Positions 19,637-29,038 of a stretch of DNA of 64,000 nt are shown piece after piece (the first letter of the stretch is position 1; each line of letters starts with the position of its first letter). This stretch comes from Polaribacter pacificus. Its GTDB lineage: Bacteria > Bacteroidota > Bacteroidia > Flavobacteriales > Flavobacteriaceae. Both the position numbers and the translations under genes were made by a program. Under the pieces are notes generated by a model, which saw nothing but the letters and a program-made list of their open reading frames with translations, did no database searches and was not told where the DNA came from. The stretch spans positions 1,550,001 to 1,614,000 of the forward strand of contig NZ_CP150664.1 of assembly GCF_038024035.1 (NCBI RefSeq). The letters run 5' to 3'.

Positions 19637-19669
19637 GGGTACTACTTTTAATCTCAGCTGCGCTAAGGT

Positions 19670-20800
19670 TTAGCTATCGAGTTCTTTAATTAAGGCTTGA
19701 AAAAAATGATCTATATGTTCTTTTTTAATCGTTAGCGGAGGAAGAATTCTCAACAGTTTTGGATTGTTTGAGCTCCCCGTAAAAATATGCTGGGTATCAA
19801 TGAGTTTTTTTCTCAAAGCAGCCACTGGAAAATCAAATTCTAAGCCCAACATTAGACCTCTTCCTTTGATATTTTTTACAGAAGCCAATTGAGCTGCTTT
19901 CTCCATAAAATACGCTGAGACTTCAGAAACATTTTTCATTAATTGCTCTTCTTCTAGAACTTCTAAAACACTCAATGCAGCTGCACAGGCCAAGTGGTTT
20001 CCTCCAAAGGTGGTGCCCAACAACCCATAAGAAGCCTCAATACCAGGCCCTATTAAAATCCCTCCAATTGGAAAACCATTGCCCATTCCTTTGGCTACAG
20101 AAATTATGTCTGGTCGTATTTGATGTTTTTGAAAAGCAAAGAAATCTCCTGTTCTACCATAACCCGATTGCACCTCGTCGGCTATAAATAATGCACTGTA
20201 TTGTTTGCATAATTTTGCTAAGCCTTGATAAAACTGAGTGCTGCTTTCATCCAAGCCCCCAACTCCCTGTATGCACTCTACGATTACTGCACAGGTCTGT
20301 TCTTTCTTTAAAATTTCTTCGACAGAAAGCAAATCTCCAAGTGCAACAAAATCAACCTGATGTTGGGCATTTAACGGAGCTACAATTTTTGGGTTATCGG
20401 TTACAGCCACCGCCGATGAAGTTCTTCCGTGAAAAGAGTTGTTAAAAGCCAGTACCTTCTTTTTACCTGTGTAGAAAGAGGCAAGTTTTAATGCATTTTC
20501 ATTGGCTTCTGCACCAGAATTACACAAAAACAATTCATACTCTTCACAAGCAGACAGTGCTCCTAATTTTTGAGCCAACACCTCTTGTAATGGGTTTTGT
20601 ATTGAGTTGCTATAAAAGCCCAATTTACTCACTTGCTCACGTAGCTTTTTTACATACGTTGGATGCGAATGTCCAATAGAAATGACCGCATGCCCTCCGT
20701 ACAAATCTAAATATTTGATGCCCTGATCATCATAAACATAAACATCTTTTGCACTAAGAGGTGTGATGTCAAATAAGGGATATACATTAAATAGTTTCAT
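19670..20800 (-). CDS. argD: N-acylornithine aminotransferase
   Basis: This is a 376-residue PLP-dependent class III aminotransferase that converts N-acyl-glutamate semialdehyde to N-acylornithine. The PLP Lys is in SVAKGMGNGFP, the cofactor Asp in ADEVQSGYGRTG, and the conserved NSGAEANENALKLA segment is near residue 100. Its place between argC and argF' makes the arginine pathway the natural role, although the family also includes ornithine and GABA aminotransferases. It lies 10 bases after argC. Confidence 0.94.
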   Translation of the reverse strand: MKLFNVYPLFDITPLSAKDVYVYDDQGIKYLDLYGGHAVISIGHSHPTYVKKLREQVSKLGFYSNSIQNPLQEVLAQKLGALSACEEYELFLCNSGAEANENALKLASFYTGKKKVLAFNNSFHGRTSSAVAVTDNPKIVAPLNAQHQVDFVALGDLLSVEEILKKEQTCAVIVECIQGVGGLDESSTQFYQGLAKLCKQYSALFIADEVQSGYGRTGDFFAFQKHQIRPDIISVAKGMGNGFPIGGILIGPGIEASYGLLGTTFGGNHLACAAALSVLEVLEEEQLMKNVSEVSAYFMEKAAQLASVKNIKGRGLMLGLEFDFPVAALRKKLIDTQHIFTGSSNNPKLLRILPPLTIKKEHIDHFFQALIKELDS

Positions 20801-20810
20801 GAGTTTCGTT

Positions 20811-21782
20811 TTAAAAATAGTTAGCTTTTAATTGAATTCCTTCTTTTTCTTCCAAGCCAAACATCAAATTCATGTTCTGAACAGCCTGTCCAGATGCTCC
20901 TTTTAATAAGTTGTCTATACAGCTAGTAATTAACAATTGCTGGTTGTGCTTTTGTAGATTGATCAAACACTTGTTGGTATTTACCACCTGCTTTAGATGA
21001 ATTTCTTCATCAGAAACCTGTGTAAATGCCGCCTCTTTATAAAAAGAGTTGTACAAGTCTTTCGCCTCTGCTAAAGTCCCATCAAAAGTGGTGTATAGGG
21101 TTGCAAAAATCCCTCTAGAAAAATTACCTCTGTTTGGGATAAAATAGAGTTCTGATTTGTTGTTAAGCTGATGAATGGTTTGATTAATTTCTCCCAAATG
21201 CTGATGTGAAAAAGCCTTGTAATGAGAAAAATTATTGTCTCTCCATGTAAAATGTGTCGATGCCGATAAGCTTGTCCCTGCTCCAGTTGCTCCAGTAACT
21301 GCATTTATATGTACCTCATTTTGCAATAGCTGTGCCTTTGCTAGTGGAAGCAAAGCCAATTGAATGGCCGTAGCAAAACAACCAGGATTTGCTATGTATT
21401 GAGCATTTTTAATGGCCTCTTTTTGCAGTTCAGGCAACCCATACACAAAGCTTTTGTTTTCAAAAACGGCATCCTCGGTAAGTCTAAAATCATTGCTTAA
21501 ATCAATAATTTTGGTGCTAGAAGAAAAATGATTTTCAGCCAAAAACGCTTTTGAGTTTCCATGACCTAAACACAAGAACAAGACATCAACAGTACTGTTA
21601 ATCTCATCCGAAAATTTAAGATTGGTTTCTCCATACAAATCTTGATGAACGCTTGCTATTTTGTTTCCGGCATTTGAAGTACTGTATACAAAATTGATGT
21701 GCACTTTTGGATGCCCTATCAAAATTCGAATCAATTCTCCAGCAGTATATCCTGCTCCACCGATAATTCCTACTTCTATCAT
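20811..21782 (-). CDS. argC: N-acyl-gamma-glutamyl-phosphate reductase
   Basis: This is a 323-residue NADP-dependent reductase that makes N-acylglutamate semialdehyde. The nucleotide-binding motif is GGAGYTAGELIRIL at the N-terminus, and the catalytic Cys is in ANPGCFATA near residue 134. The C-terminal half carries the expected His region around SHQHLGEI. Its start overlaps the end of argG by 4 bases (ATGA), pointing to translational coupling. Confidence 0.95.
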   Translation of the reverse strand: MIEVGIIGGAGYTAGELIRILIGHPKVHINFVYSTSNAGNKIASVHQDLYGETNLKFSDEINSTVDVLFLCLGHGNSKAFLAENHFSSSTKIIDLSNDFRLTEDAVFENKSFVYGLPELQKEAIKNAQYIANPGCFATAIQLALLPLAKAQLLQNEVHINAVTGATGAGTSLSASTHFTWRDNNFSHYKAFSHQHLGEINQTIHQLNNKSELYFIPNRGNFSRGIFATLYTTFDGTLAEAKDLYNSFYKEAAFTQVSDEEIHLKQVVNTNKCLINLQKHNQQLLITSCIDNLLKGASGQAVQNMNLMFGLEEKEGIQLKANYF

Positions 21783-22966
21783 GATTTTGAGTTTACTTGT
21801 TGGTAAATCTTATTTTGATTGGCTACAATCTTGATAAATCCTTTAGCCTCATCTGCTGTCCAAGCCAAATTCATCTCTCCATAACTTCCAAAAGCAGGGT
21901 TCATTAAATCGTGTAAAGATTCAATCCCTTGTATGCTAAAGTGGTAAGGTTTTAGACTTACAAAAACAGTACCTGTAACCGCCTCTTGACTGTTTTGTAA
22001 AAAGGCTTCAATATCTCTCATCACAGGATCTAAATAATGCCCTTCGTGTAAGTGCATTCCATAATAACTTGACAGATGTTCTTTATGCTGCAATTGCCAT
22101 TTGGTTAAGCAGTGTTTTTCTAACTGATGATGGGCTTTGATACAAACCAATGCGGCAGCAGCCTCAAAACCCACTCTTCCTTTGATACCCACAATAGTAT
22201 CACCCACGTGAATATCTCTACCTATTGCATAGGCAGCAGCCAAATCATTTAAATAGGCAATGTTTTTTTCTGGTGATTGAGCAAAGTCATTTACCTGCAC
22301 CAATTGTCCTTTTTCAAAACCGAGCTTTACGTGTTCTGAACCTTCTTTTTGAAGTTGAGAAGGATAGGCAGAATCTGGTAAAGGGTCTTTTGAGTTTAAG
22401 GTTTCTTCTCCTCCAATGCTGGTACCCCAAAGCCCTTTGTTTACAGAGTATTTTGCCTTGGCCCAAGACATTTCTATACCGTGATCTTGCAAATAAGCAA
22501 TCTCTTCTTGTCTGGACAATTGCTGATCTCTGATAGGTGTAACAATGGTGATTTCTGGAGCTAAAATCTGAAAAATCATATCAAAACGCACCTGATCATT
22601 CCCTGCCCCTGTACTTCCGTGTGCAATATGACTGGCCTTTATTTTTTTGGCATAATCAACAATTTTAATGGCTTGAATGATTCTTTCTGCACTAACAGAA
22701 AGTGGATAACTATTGTTTTTTAAAACGTTTCCAAAGATTAAAAACTTGATTACTTTTTGATAATACTCAGAAATTGCATCAATATTTACATAGCTACTCA
22801 CACCCATTTTATAAGCGTTTTTTTCAATTTTATGAAGCTCTTCTGAAGTAAAACCTCCTGTATTGACACTCACTGCGTGTACTTCAAATCCTTGGTCTTT
22901 TGTTAAGTGAACTGCACAATATGATGTGTCTAGACCACCGCTATAGGCTAAAACTAATTTTTTCAT
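21779..22966 (-). CDS. argG: Argininosuccinate synthase
   Basis: This is a 395-residue ATP-pyrophosphatase-family enzyme that joins citrulline and aspartate. The P-loop-like AYSGGLDTSYC is at residues 7-17, and GSTGAGNDQVRFD and RDQQLSRQEEIAYL follow as in other ArgG proteins. It overlaps both neighbours by 4 bases (ATGA): the GNAT gene upstream and argC downstream. It is the second gene of the operon after the leader. Confidence 0.96.
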   Translation of the reverse strand: MKKLVLAYSGGLDTSYCAVHLTKDQGFEVHAVSVNTGGFTSEELHKIEKNAYKMGVSSYVNIDAISEYYQKVIKFLIFGNVLKNNSYPLSVSAERIIQAIKIVDYAKKIKASHIAHGSTGAGNDQVRFDMIFQILAPEITIVTPIRDQQLSRQEEIAYLQDHGIEMSWAKAKYSVNKGLWGTSIGGEETLNSKDPLPDSAYPSQLQKEGSEHVKLGFEKGQLVQVNDFAQSPEKNIAYLNDLAAAYAIGRDIHVGDTIVGIKGRVGFEAAAALVCIKAHHQLEKHCLTKWQLQHKEHLSSYYGMHLHEGHYLDPVMRDIEAFLQNSQEAVTGTVFVSLKPYHFSIQGIESLHDLMNPAFGSYGEMNLAWTADEAKGFIKIVANQNKIYQQVNSKS

Positions 22967-23577
22967 TTTTTTTCTTTTAGTAAGAATAGGTTTTGCTTGA
23001 TACTTTTTAGTCTCTTAAACACCGATTCTTTGATTTTTCTAATCTCTTTATTTTTTGCTTTTGGATCATATAACATCCCTGTACACAAACACATTTTTTG
23101 CTGAGTTCGCTGTAAAACATCGTAGTTTTTACAGGTTTGACAACCGTTCCAAAAAGATTGATCTGTAGTCAGTTCTGAAAAAGTTACAGGTTTGTAACCC
23201 AGTTGACTGTTTAATTTCATTACAGCCAGACCTGTAGTAATGCTAAAAACTTTTGCGTTTGGAAATTTGGCTCTTGAGTGCTCAAAAACAACTTTTTTAA
23301 TTCTTTTTGACAAGCCAATCCCTCTATAATCTGGATGTACAATCAAGCCCGAGTTGGCAACAAAATTGCCGTGACTCCAAGCTTCGATATAACAAAATCC
23401 AGCAAACTTATCTCCATCCAAAGCAATGACGGCATTGCCGTTTTCTAGCTTTGTCATGATGTATTCTGGTTTTCGCTTTGCGATTCCAGTGCCTCTTACC
23501 AAGGCCGCTTCGTCAATGGTTTGACAAATAATGTCTGCATATTTTCCATGCGACATATTAGCAATAACAACCTTCAT
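22963..23577 (-). CDS. GNAT-family N-acyltransferase with Cys cluster, first arg operon gene
   Basis: This is a 204-residue GNAT protein. The acyl-CoA loop is HPDYRGIGLSKRI (residues 81-93). A C-terminal extension holds four cysteines in two pairs: Cys146 and Cys149 (CQTC), Cys163 and Cys165 (CLC), a possible metal site. No argA or argJ is present in the window, while argB, argC, argD, argF', argE, argG and argH are. The natural inference is that this protein acylates glutamate, with acetyl- or succinyl-CoA. The start at 23577 is the first good ATG, because upstream codons run into the leader. It overlaps argG by 4 bases. Confidence 0.8.
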   Translation of the reverse strand: MKVVIANMSHGKYADIICQTIDEAALVRGTGIAKRKPEYIMTKLENGNAVIALDGDKFAGFCYIEAWSHGNFVANSGLIVHPDYRGIGLSKRIKKVVFEHSRAKFPNAKVFSITTGLAVMKLNSQLGYKPVTFSELTTDQSFWNGCQTCKNYDVLQRTQQKMCLCTGMLYDPKAKNKEIRKIKESVFKRLKSIKQNLFLLKEKK

Positions 23578-23813
23578 TGAAATTGATTTTTTAATGGATA
23601 CTAAATGTTTTGAAAAGTTTCTTGAGTGGAGAACCGGACTCACCTGGGTTCTATAAAGATATTCGCCCTACGGGCGACGACTAAAGCGAATGCGCGTCGA
23701 ATTCTTCTTGTTGTTTAAAACAAAAGAAAAAGAAGATAATGTGATAAGGGTATATAATGTGTTCAATGGAAAAAAATAAAAATTGCGTATAAGATCAGTG
23801 GGTTTGGTTCTAC
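23578..23813 (-). promoter_or_regulatory. Long arg operon leader after the Arg-rich frame
   Basis: This untranslated stretch lies between the candidate leader peptide and the GNAT gene. Its first 108 bases (23813-23706) hold 23 C but only 7 G on the transcript strand, a Rho-utilisation-like composition. Further on are a hairpin TCGCCC-GTA-GGGCGA and two mutually exclusive hairpins: AGAACC with GGTTCT, and TGAGT with ACTCA. No stem is followed by a clean T-run. A regulatory role is inferred. Confidence 0.45.
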
Positions 23814-23885
23814 TTAACAGCGGCGGCGTAAGCGAACGAAACTACGAAGAGCGATCGAGCGATTTTTATTTTTGTTTGAAATCAT
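23814..23885 (-). CDS. Arginine-rich leader peptide upstream of the arg operon (candidate)
   Basis: A 23-codon frame starts 4 bases after a perfect -7 box and about 240 bases before the first arg gene. It encodes MISNKNKNRSIALR, then SFVRLRRRC. Six of 23 residues are Arg (positions 9, 14, 18, 20, 21, 22), five of them CGC, a GC-rich codon in an AT-rich genome. This is what an arginine-sensing leader peptide would look like. Against it: the frame lies in a GC-rich patch that could be a repeat, and no intrinsic terminator with a matching antiterminator is evident downstream. Function is inferred from composition and position only. Confidence 0.55.
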   Translation of the reverse strand: MISNKNKNRSIALRSFVRLRRRC

Positions 23886-23889
23886 GCCA

Positions 23890-23919
23890 CAAATGTATAC
23901 ATAATTTAAATATGTGCAA
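23890..23919 (-). promoter_or_regulatory. arg operon promoter, TTG-N19-TACATTTG
   Basis: On the minus strand TTG (23919-23917) is followed after 19 bases by TACATTTG (23897-23890), an exact match to the Bacteroidota promoter. Transcription should start near 23884-23887, giving a leader of about 305 bases before the first arg gene. A 10-bp palindrome, ATGTATACAT, overlaps the -7 box. Confidence 0.8.
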
Positions 23920-23936
23920 CAAGTACTTAAAAAAAA

Positions 23937-25544
23937 TTACAAAATATAATTAGTATTTACAAAATTGGATTGATTGCTTTCTAGTAAATCCGTTAGAATA
24001 GCATCATTAGCCTCGTTACTTCTAAAGGCTACCAAGGTTCTAATTGAAAATGTTCGCAAGGCATCATGAACACTCAGGGTACTCACAGCAGAATCTTTTC
24101 TTCCAACAAAAGGGAAAACATCCGGGCCTCTTTGACATTTGGTATTGATATTTACTCTACACACTTGATTGACCAAAGAATCAATCAAAGGAGCTAAAGA
24201 ACTGGCATTCTTACTAAACAGACTAACCTGTTGCCCATAATTGGACTCTGAAATATAGTCTAGCGGTTCTTGAATATCAGAAAATGAAACAATCGGCACA
24301 ACAGGACCAAATTGCTCTTCTTCATACACTCTCATTTTGTTATTTACAGGATACAACACTGCTGGGTTGACAAAACTTTTAAGGCTGTCTCCTCCGCCTT
24401 TGTTAAGGACAACGGCTCCAAGATTAAGTGCATCGTCTATTAATTCTTTAATATATGCAGGCTTGGTTGGTTCTGGCAAAGGAGTGATGTTTACATCAGA
24501 ATCCCAAGGCAATCCTACAGTTAATTTGGCTAATTCTTCTACAAACTTTTGATTAAATTCTTGTACAACATCTTCATGCACAAAAAGTATTTTTAAGGCC
24601 GTACAACGCTGACCATTAAATGCCAAAGCGCCTAATAAGCATTCTTTTACTGCTAGATCTATATCGCTATCTGGCAATACGATTCCTGGGTTTTTAGCCT
24701 CAAGACCTAACACCAAACGCAATCTATTTTTCTTTGGATGGTACTCTTGTAAAATATTAGCAGACTTGCTATTACCTATCAATGCCAGGACATCTACTTT
24801 TCCTGATTTCATAATTGGAGTCGCTAGGGTTCTACCGCTTCCATAAATTAGATTTACAACGCCTTTTGGAAAACAGGTTTGAAATGCTTTTAACAAAGGA
24901 GATAAAAGTAAAATACCATGTCTTGCTGGCTTAAAAATGGTTGTATTTCCCATGATTAACGCTGGAATCAACAGGCAGAAAGTTTCATTTAATGGGTAAT
25001 TATAAGGGCTTAAACACAGAACCACTCCTAAGGGGCCTCTTCTTATCTGTGCGTAAATTCCATCGCTCTTTTGAACTTTAGAATCTGCTCTATCCATTGC
25101 TTTTAAAGCAACAATGGTATCATTAATATACTCAATAGTTCTGTCAAATTCATTACAAGATTCATTGTAGGGTTTGCCAATTTCCCACATCAATAATTTA
25201 ACCACCTCATCGCGGGTTTCTAACATCATTTCTGCAAATTTCTCCACACAAGAAATGCGTTCTTCTACCTTCATTGTTGCCCAGGCTCCACGCCCTTTAT
25301 CGTAAGCAGTATATGCTGACTCTAAAGCCTCTAAGGCTTCTTTTTTACCTAAATCAGGGATGCTACCAATTGATTTTTGCACAAGTGTGCCCTCTGGAGT
25401 AGCTTCAAAAATAGGAGAGACAATCTCAGTAAATTTTCCTTCCCACTTTTTTAAAGATCCATTGACCAAATACCGATCTTGGATGTACGGTACATTGATT
25501 CTAAATTCTTCTGGTATTGAGCTATTTGTAAATAAATTTTTCAA
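23937..25544 (-). CDS. NADP-dependent glyceraldehyde-3-phosphate dehydrogenase-like aldehyde dehydrogenase
   Basis: This is a 535-residue aldehyde dehydrogenase. The catalytic Cys is in NGQRCTALK, the general-base Glu in [10 protein letters not shown], and the cofactor region around [11 protein letters not shown] is typical of the GapN (non-phosphorylating GAPDH) group. GapN oxidises glyceraldehyde 3-phosphate to 3-phosphoglycerate and makes NADPH, which biosynthetic pathways need. The gene follows ilvA by 29 bases and precedes the arg promoter, so it may ride on the ilv transcript. Other ALDH substrates are possible. Confidence 0.82.
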   Translation of the reverse strand: MKNLFTNSSIPEEFRINVPYIQDRYLVNGSLKKWEGKFTEIVSPIFEATPEGTLVQKSIGSIPDLGKKEALEALESAYTAYDKGRGAWATMKVEERISCVEKFAEMMLETRDEVVKLLMWEIGKPYNESCNEFDRTIEYINDTIVALKAMDRADSKVQKSDGIYAQIRRGPLGVVLCLSPYNYPLNETFCLLIPALIMGNTTIFKPARHGILLLSPLLKAFQTCFPKGVVNLIYGSGRTLATPIMKSGKVDVLALIGNSKSANILQEYHPKKNRLRLVLGLEAKNPGIVLPDSDIDLAVKECLLGALAFNGQRCTALKILFVHEDVVQEFNQKFVEELAKLTVGLPWDSDVNITPLPEPTKPAYIKELIDDALNLGAVVLNKGGGDSLKSFVNPAVLYPVNNKMRVYEEEQFGPVVPIVSFSDIQEPLDYISESNYGQQVSLFSKNASSLAPLIDSLVNQVCRVNINTKCQRGPDVFPFVGRKDSAVSTLSVHDALRTFSIRTLVAFRSNEANDAILTDLLESNQSNFVNTNYIL

Positions 25545-25573
25545 TAGAAAATTTGTATTAAATTTTATGCAAG

Positions 25574-26839
25574 TTATATCAAAAATTGAAATAAATCAGG
25601 TTTATCGTTTAAATAATCACCATAAAAATTCATTTTTTTCATCCGCATTAAGAGCGGTTGTAGATGATCTTTGTGCTTTAATTCTACACCCACAATTGCA
25701 GGACCATCTTCTCTGCTGTGCTTTTTAGCATATTCAAAATAGGTAATATCATCTTGCTCTCCTAACACGTGGACTACAAACTCTTTTAATGCACCTGCTC
25801 GTTGTGGAAATCGAATGATAAAATAATGCTTTAGACCATTATAAAGCATGGCTCTCTCCTTAATTTCTGGAGTTCTGGTAATATCATTATTACTACCACT
25901 AACGATACAGACCACGGTCTTTCCTTTTATCTCATCTGCATAGCTATCTAAGGCCGCCAAAGTTAATGCTCCGGCAGGCTCAACGACAATGGCATCTTTG
26001 CTATATAGATCCAAAATGGTTTGACACACTTTCCCTTCTGGAACCGTCATCATAGCATCGAGGTTTTTTTTACATATTTCATAAGTTAGAGCGCCGACTT
26101 GCTGAACTGCCGCTCCATCTACAAATTTATCGATGCTAGAAAGTCGAACATTGCTTCCTTGTGCAAGAGCAGTTTTCATTGAAGCCGCTCCTTCTGGCTC
26201 GACTCCAATAATTTTGGTGTTGGGTGAAAGCATTTTAAAAACCGATGAAAGCCCAGAGGCCAAGCCTCCACCACCAACAGGAATAAAAACATAATCGATT
26301 GGTTCTTTTGTCTGCTCTAAAATTTCTAAACCAACCGTGGCTTGCCCTTCGATAATTTTAGGGTCATCAAAGGGATGAACAAATGTTTTTCCTTGGGTTT
26401 CACAAGTAAATGCGGCTTCTTTTTGAGCATCATCAAAAGTGTCTCCAACCAAGGCTACCGTCACATATTTCCCTCCAAACATTTTTACTTGATCTAACTT
26501 TTGTTTTGGAGTTGGCGTTGGCATAAAAATAGTTCCGTAAATCTTTAACTTTTGACAGGCAAAAGCAACACCTTGTGCGTGATTCCCTGCACTGGCACAG
26601 ACAATTCCTTTTTGCAATTCTTCTTCTGTTAATGAACTAATTTTATGATATGCTCCGCGAATTTTATACGAGCGAACTTGTTGTAAATCTTCTCTTTTCA
26701 ACAAAACAGTTGCATCAAGTTTTCTAGAATAATTAATGTTTTGTGACAAAGGAGTTACTGTCACTACATCTTTTAATGAAGTGACAGCTCTTTGAATATC
26801 TTCTAATTTTGGGTAATATGTTGATGTTTGTATGTTCAT
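25574..26839 (-). CDS. ilvA: Threonine dehydratase (deaminase)
   Basis: This is a 421-residue PLP enzyme that makes 2-oxobutanoate from threonine, the entry point to isoleucine. The PLP Lys is in [11 protein letters not shown], a glycine-rich phosphate loop GGGGLASG follows, and GNHAQGVA is typical. A single short ACT-like regulatory region fills the last 90 or so residues; E. coli IlvA (514 residues) has a longer tandem one. It is the last ilv gene and is separated from ilvC by an inverted-repeat element, which may weaken its coupling to the operon. Confidence 0.95.
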   Translation of the reverse strand: MNIQTSTYYPKLEDIQRAVTSLKDVVTVTPLSQNINYSRKLDATVLLKREDLQQVRSYKIRGAYHKISSLTEEELQKGIVCASAGNHAQGVAFACQKLKIYGTIFMPTPTPKQKLDQVKMFGGKYVTVALVGDTFDDAQKEAAFTCETQGKTFVHPFDDPKIIEGQATVGLEILEQTKEPIDYVFIPVGGGGLASGLSSVFKMLSPNTKIIGVEPEGAASMKTALAQGSNVRLSSIDKFVDGAAVQQVGALTYEICKKNLDAMMTVPEGKVCQTILDLYSKDAIVVEPAGALTLAALDSYADEIKGKTVVCIVSGSNNDITRTPEIKERAMLYNGLKHYFIIRFPQRAGALKEFVVHVLGEQDDITYFEYAKKHSREDGPAIVGVELKHKDHLQPLLMRMKKMNFYGDYLNDKPDLFQFLI

Positions 26840-26859
26840 TTTTTGTATTTCAATATAAT

Positions 26860-26980
26860 GTCATTTCGAAATGAGCATTTTTGCGATTGAGAAATCTGCC
26901 AATTGTCAGATTAATAATATCTTTTTTTATTTTATTTAAGAGATTTCTCATCGCTCCTATCGTTGCTCTGACCAAATGAC
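26860..26980. repeat. Imperfect inverted-repeat element (MITE-like) between ilvC and ilvA
   Basis: Arms of about 38-40 bases begin GTCATTT at each end and finish in GAGAAATCT (left, near 26888-26896) and AGATTTCTC (right, 26941-26949). An AT-rich middle separates them, about 121 bp in all. Left-arm sequence such as GTCATTTCGAAATGAGC is of a type I associate with interspersed elements in flavobacterial genomes. No open frame is present. Confidence 0.65.
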
Positions 26981-26988
26981 AACAACTT

Positions 26989-28455
26989 TTAAAGTTGTGT
27001 CATCGCAGTCATTGAAGCCCGTAAAACAGCTCCAACTTTTTCTACTTCGTGTTCCCTAATCACTTTATTTACAGCAATTAATCGTTGATTACCTACCTGG
27101 TTTCCTGCGCTAAACTTTGCACCAATAACATCAGTTTTTACTGTTTTCATAAAGTCCTTTAATAAGGGTTTACAAGCGTGATCAAACAAATAACAACCGT
27201 ATTCTGCCGTGTCAGAAATCACACGATTCATTTCGTATAACTTTTTACGTGCAATGGTATTTGCGATTAAAGGAGTTTCATGCAACGATTCATAATAAGC
27301 TGATTCTGCAATAATCCCTGAGGCAGTCATTGTTTCAAAGGCCAACTCTACACCTGATCTAACAAAGGCGACCAATAAAGTACCGTGATCAAAATATTCT
27401 TGTTCTGGAATTTCTTGGCTGGTTACCGCTGTTTTTTCGAAAGCAGTTTCACCAGTTTCTGCTCTCCAGCTCAACAAGTTTTTATCCTCATTAGCCCAGT
27501 CTTCCATCATGGTTTTTGAAAAATGACCAGACATAATATCATCCATGTGTTTTTGAAATAAAGGACGCATAATCTCTTTTAAGCGTTCAGAAATTTCAAA
27601 GGCTTTAATTTTTGCTGGGTTTGATAAACGGTCCATCATATTGGTAATTCCTCCGTGCTTTAGAGCCTCTGTTATGGTCTCCCATCCATACTGAATTAGC
27701 TTTGCGGCATAACCTGGCTCAATGCCTTCTTCTACCATTTTATCAAAAGACAATATTGCTCCAGTTTGCAAGACTCCACATAAAATGGTTTGTTCTCCCA
27801 TCAAATCTGATTTTACCTCTGCCACAAAAGACGATTGCAAGACTCCTGCTTTATGTCCACCAGTTGCCACAGCATAGGCTTTTGCTTGCTTCAAGCCTTT
27901 TCCTTGTGGATCATTTTCTGGATGCACAGCAATTAATGTTGGCACTCCAAAGCCTCTTTTGTACTCTTCTCTTACTTCAGAACCTGGACATTTGGGCGCA
28001 ACCATTATCACGGTTAAGTCTTCTCGTATTTGCATGCCCTCTTCTACGATATTAAATCCGTGAGAATAAGACAAGGTCGCTCCTTTTTTCATCAAAGGCA
28101 TTACTGCATTTACCACATTAGTATGTTGTTTGTCTGGTGTTAAATTCAAAACCAAATCTGCTGTAGGTACTAATTCTTGATAAGTTCCAACGGTAAATCC
28201 GTTTTTAGTGGCATTTAAAAATGATGGTCTTTTTTCTGAAATGGCTTGGGCTCTTAAGGCATACGAAATATCCAATCCAGAATCTCTCATGTTTAATCCT
28301 TGGTTTAATCCTTGGGCACCACAACCAATAATTACAATTTTTAATCCTTTTAATGCGCTTACGCCATCTTCAAATTCTGAAGACTCCATAAATCGACATT
28401 TTCCTAATTCTATTAATTGTTCTCTTAATGATAGCGTGTTAAAATAATTTGTCAT
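26989..28455 (-). CDS. ilvC: Ketol-acid reductoisomerase, class II (long form)
   Basis: This is a 488-residue NADP-dependent enzyme that isomerises and reduces acetolactate and acetohydroxybutyrate in valine, leucine and isoleucine synthesis. The Rossmann motif is [17 protein letters not shown] near residue 38. The length matches the long class II enzymes of E. coli and plants, which have a duplicated knotted C-terminal domain, rather than the 330-residue class I form. It is the fourth gene of the ilv operon. A short palindrome (ACAACTTT/AAAGTTGT) lies over its stop codon, without a clear T-run. Confidence 0.96.
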   Translation of the reverse strand: MTNYFNTLSLREQLIELGKCRFMESSEFEDGVSALKGLKIVIIGCGAQGLNQGLNMRDSGLDISYALRAQAISEKRPSFLNATKNGFTVGTYQELVPTADLVLNLTPDKQHTNVVNAVMPLMKKGATLSYSHGFNIVEEGMQIREDLTVIMVAPKCPGSEVREEYKRGFGVPTLIAVHPENDPQGKGLKQAKAYAVATGGHKAGVLQSSFVAEVKSDLMGEQTILCGVLQTGAILSFDKMVEEGIEPGYAAKLIQYGWETITEALKHGGITNMMDRLSNPAKIKAFEISERLKEIMRPLFQKHMDDIMSGHFSKTMMEDWANEDKNLLSWRAETGETAFEKTAVTSQEIPEQEYFDHGTLLVAFVRSGVELAFETMTASGIIAESAYYESLHETPLIANTIARKKLYEMNRVISDTAEYGCYLFDHACKPLLKDFMKTVKTDVIGAKFSAGNQVGNQRLIAVNKVIREHEVEKVGAVLRASMTAMTQL

Positions 28456-28472
28456 TTTTCTTTTATTAAGTT

Positions 28473-28997
28473 TTAAAATGCGGTGAGCATTTCTGAAATA
28501 TTCATTGGTTCTTTGCTTATTGATATTCTACCTGATCTTACAAATTGCAATAATTTGTGGGGTTTTAGTTCTTGATATAATCGTTCAGTTTCTACTCTAC
28601 TTCCTGTTTTTTCAATCACAAAAAAATCATTAGAAACCGTGACTATATGTGCGTGATTTTGTTTAATAATTTCTTGTAACTGAGAAGTGCCGAGCAAAGA
28701 GTCTAAGGCCACTTTATACAGTGCAGATTCTTGATAAATGGTTTCTTCATCTGTATGCGCATAGGCTTTGATGACTTCTATTTGCTTTTCTAATTGTCCG
28801 ACAATTTTACTTGCTTGATGCACTTCCATGCTGGCAACAATTACAAACCTGTTTACATTTTCAATCTCAGATTGCGAAGCTGTTAAGCTTTCTATATTGA
28901 TGTGTCTTTTAGAAAATATTGACGATACTCTGTTTAACAAACCAATATTGTTTTCTGTATATATTGATAGGGTATACGATTTCAGTTCTGTGTTCAT
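28473..28997 (-). CDS. ilvN: Acetolactate synthase small (regulatory) subunit
   Basis: This is a 174-residue regulatory partner of IlvB. An N-terminal ACT domain ([21 protein letters not shown], from about residue 7) is followed by a second ALS_ss-type domain. Such subunits bind branched-chain amino acids and give feedback control of the catalytic subunit. The start at 28997 ([11 protein letters not shown]) is chosen because the longer frame runs back into ilvB. It lies 41 bases after ilvB and 17 before ilvC. Confidence 0.94.
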   Translation of the reverse strand: MNTELKSYTLSIYTENNIGLLNRVSSIFSKRHINIESLTASQSEIENVNRFVIVASMEVHQASKIVGQLEKQIEVIKAYAHTDEETIYQESALYKVALDSLLGTSQLQEIIKQNHAHIVTVSNDFFVIEKTGSRVETERLYQELKPHKLLQFVRSGRISISKEPMNISEMLTAF

Positions 28998-29038
28998 TTT
29001 TTTCTTTTTTTGAAGAGGCCCTAAAGATTCTCTATTTA

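Noticed and set aside
23770..23813. T-rich minus-strand run considered as an arg attenuator terminator
   Set aside because: No stem of useful length precedes the T-run. The bases before it (GATCTTATACGC) find no partner in the upstream transcript.
23641..23880. GC-rich segments considered as a tRNA or other structured RNA gene
   Set aside because: No cloverleaf, no T-loop sequence and no CCA end could be made. The hairpins are short and independent.
23892..23901. ATGTATACAT palindrome over the arg -7 box, considered as an ArgR operator
   Set aside because: It is only 10 bp, AT-rich and unlike the known ArgR box; no argR gene is in the window. Such short palindromes are common at this base composition.
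28208..28447. Plus-strand open frame opposite ilvC
   Set aside because: It is antisense to a well-conserved gene, has no promoter, and its composition mirrors the ilvC codons. The same holds for other frames opposite or inside known genes.
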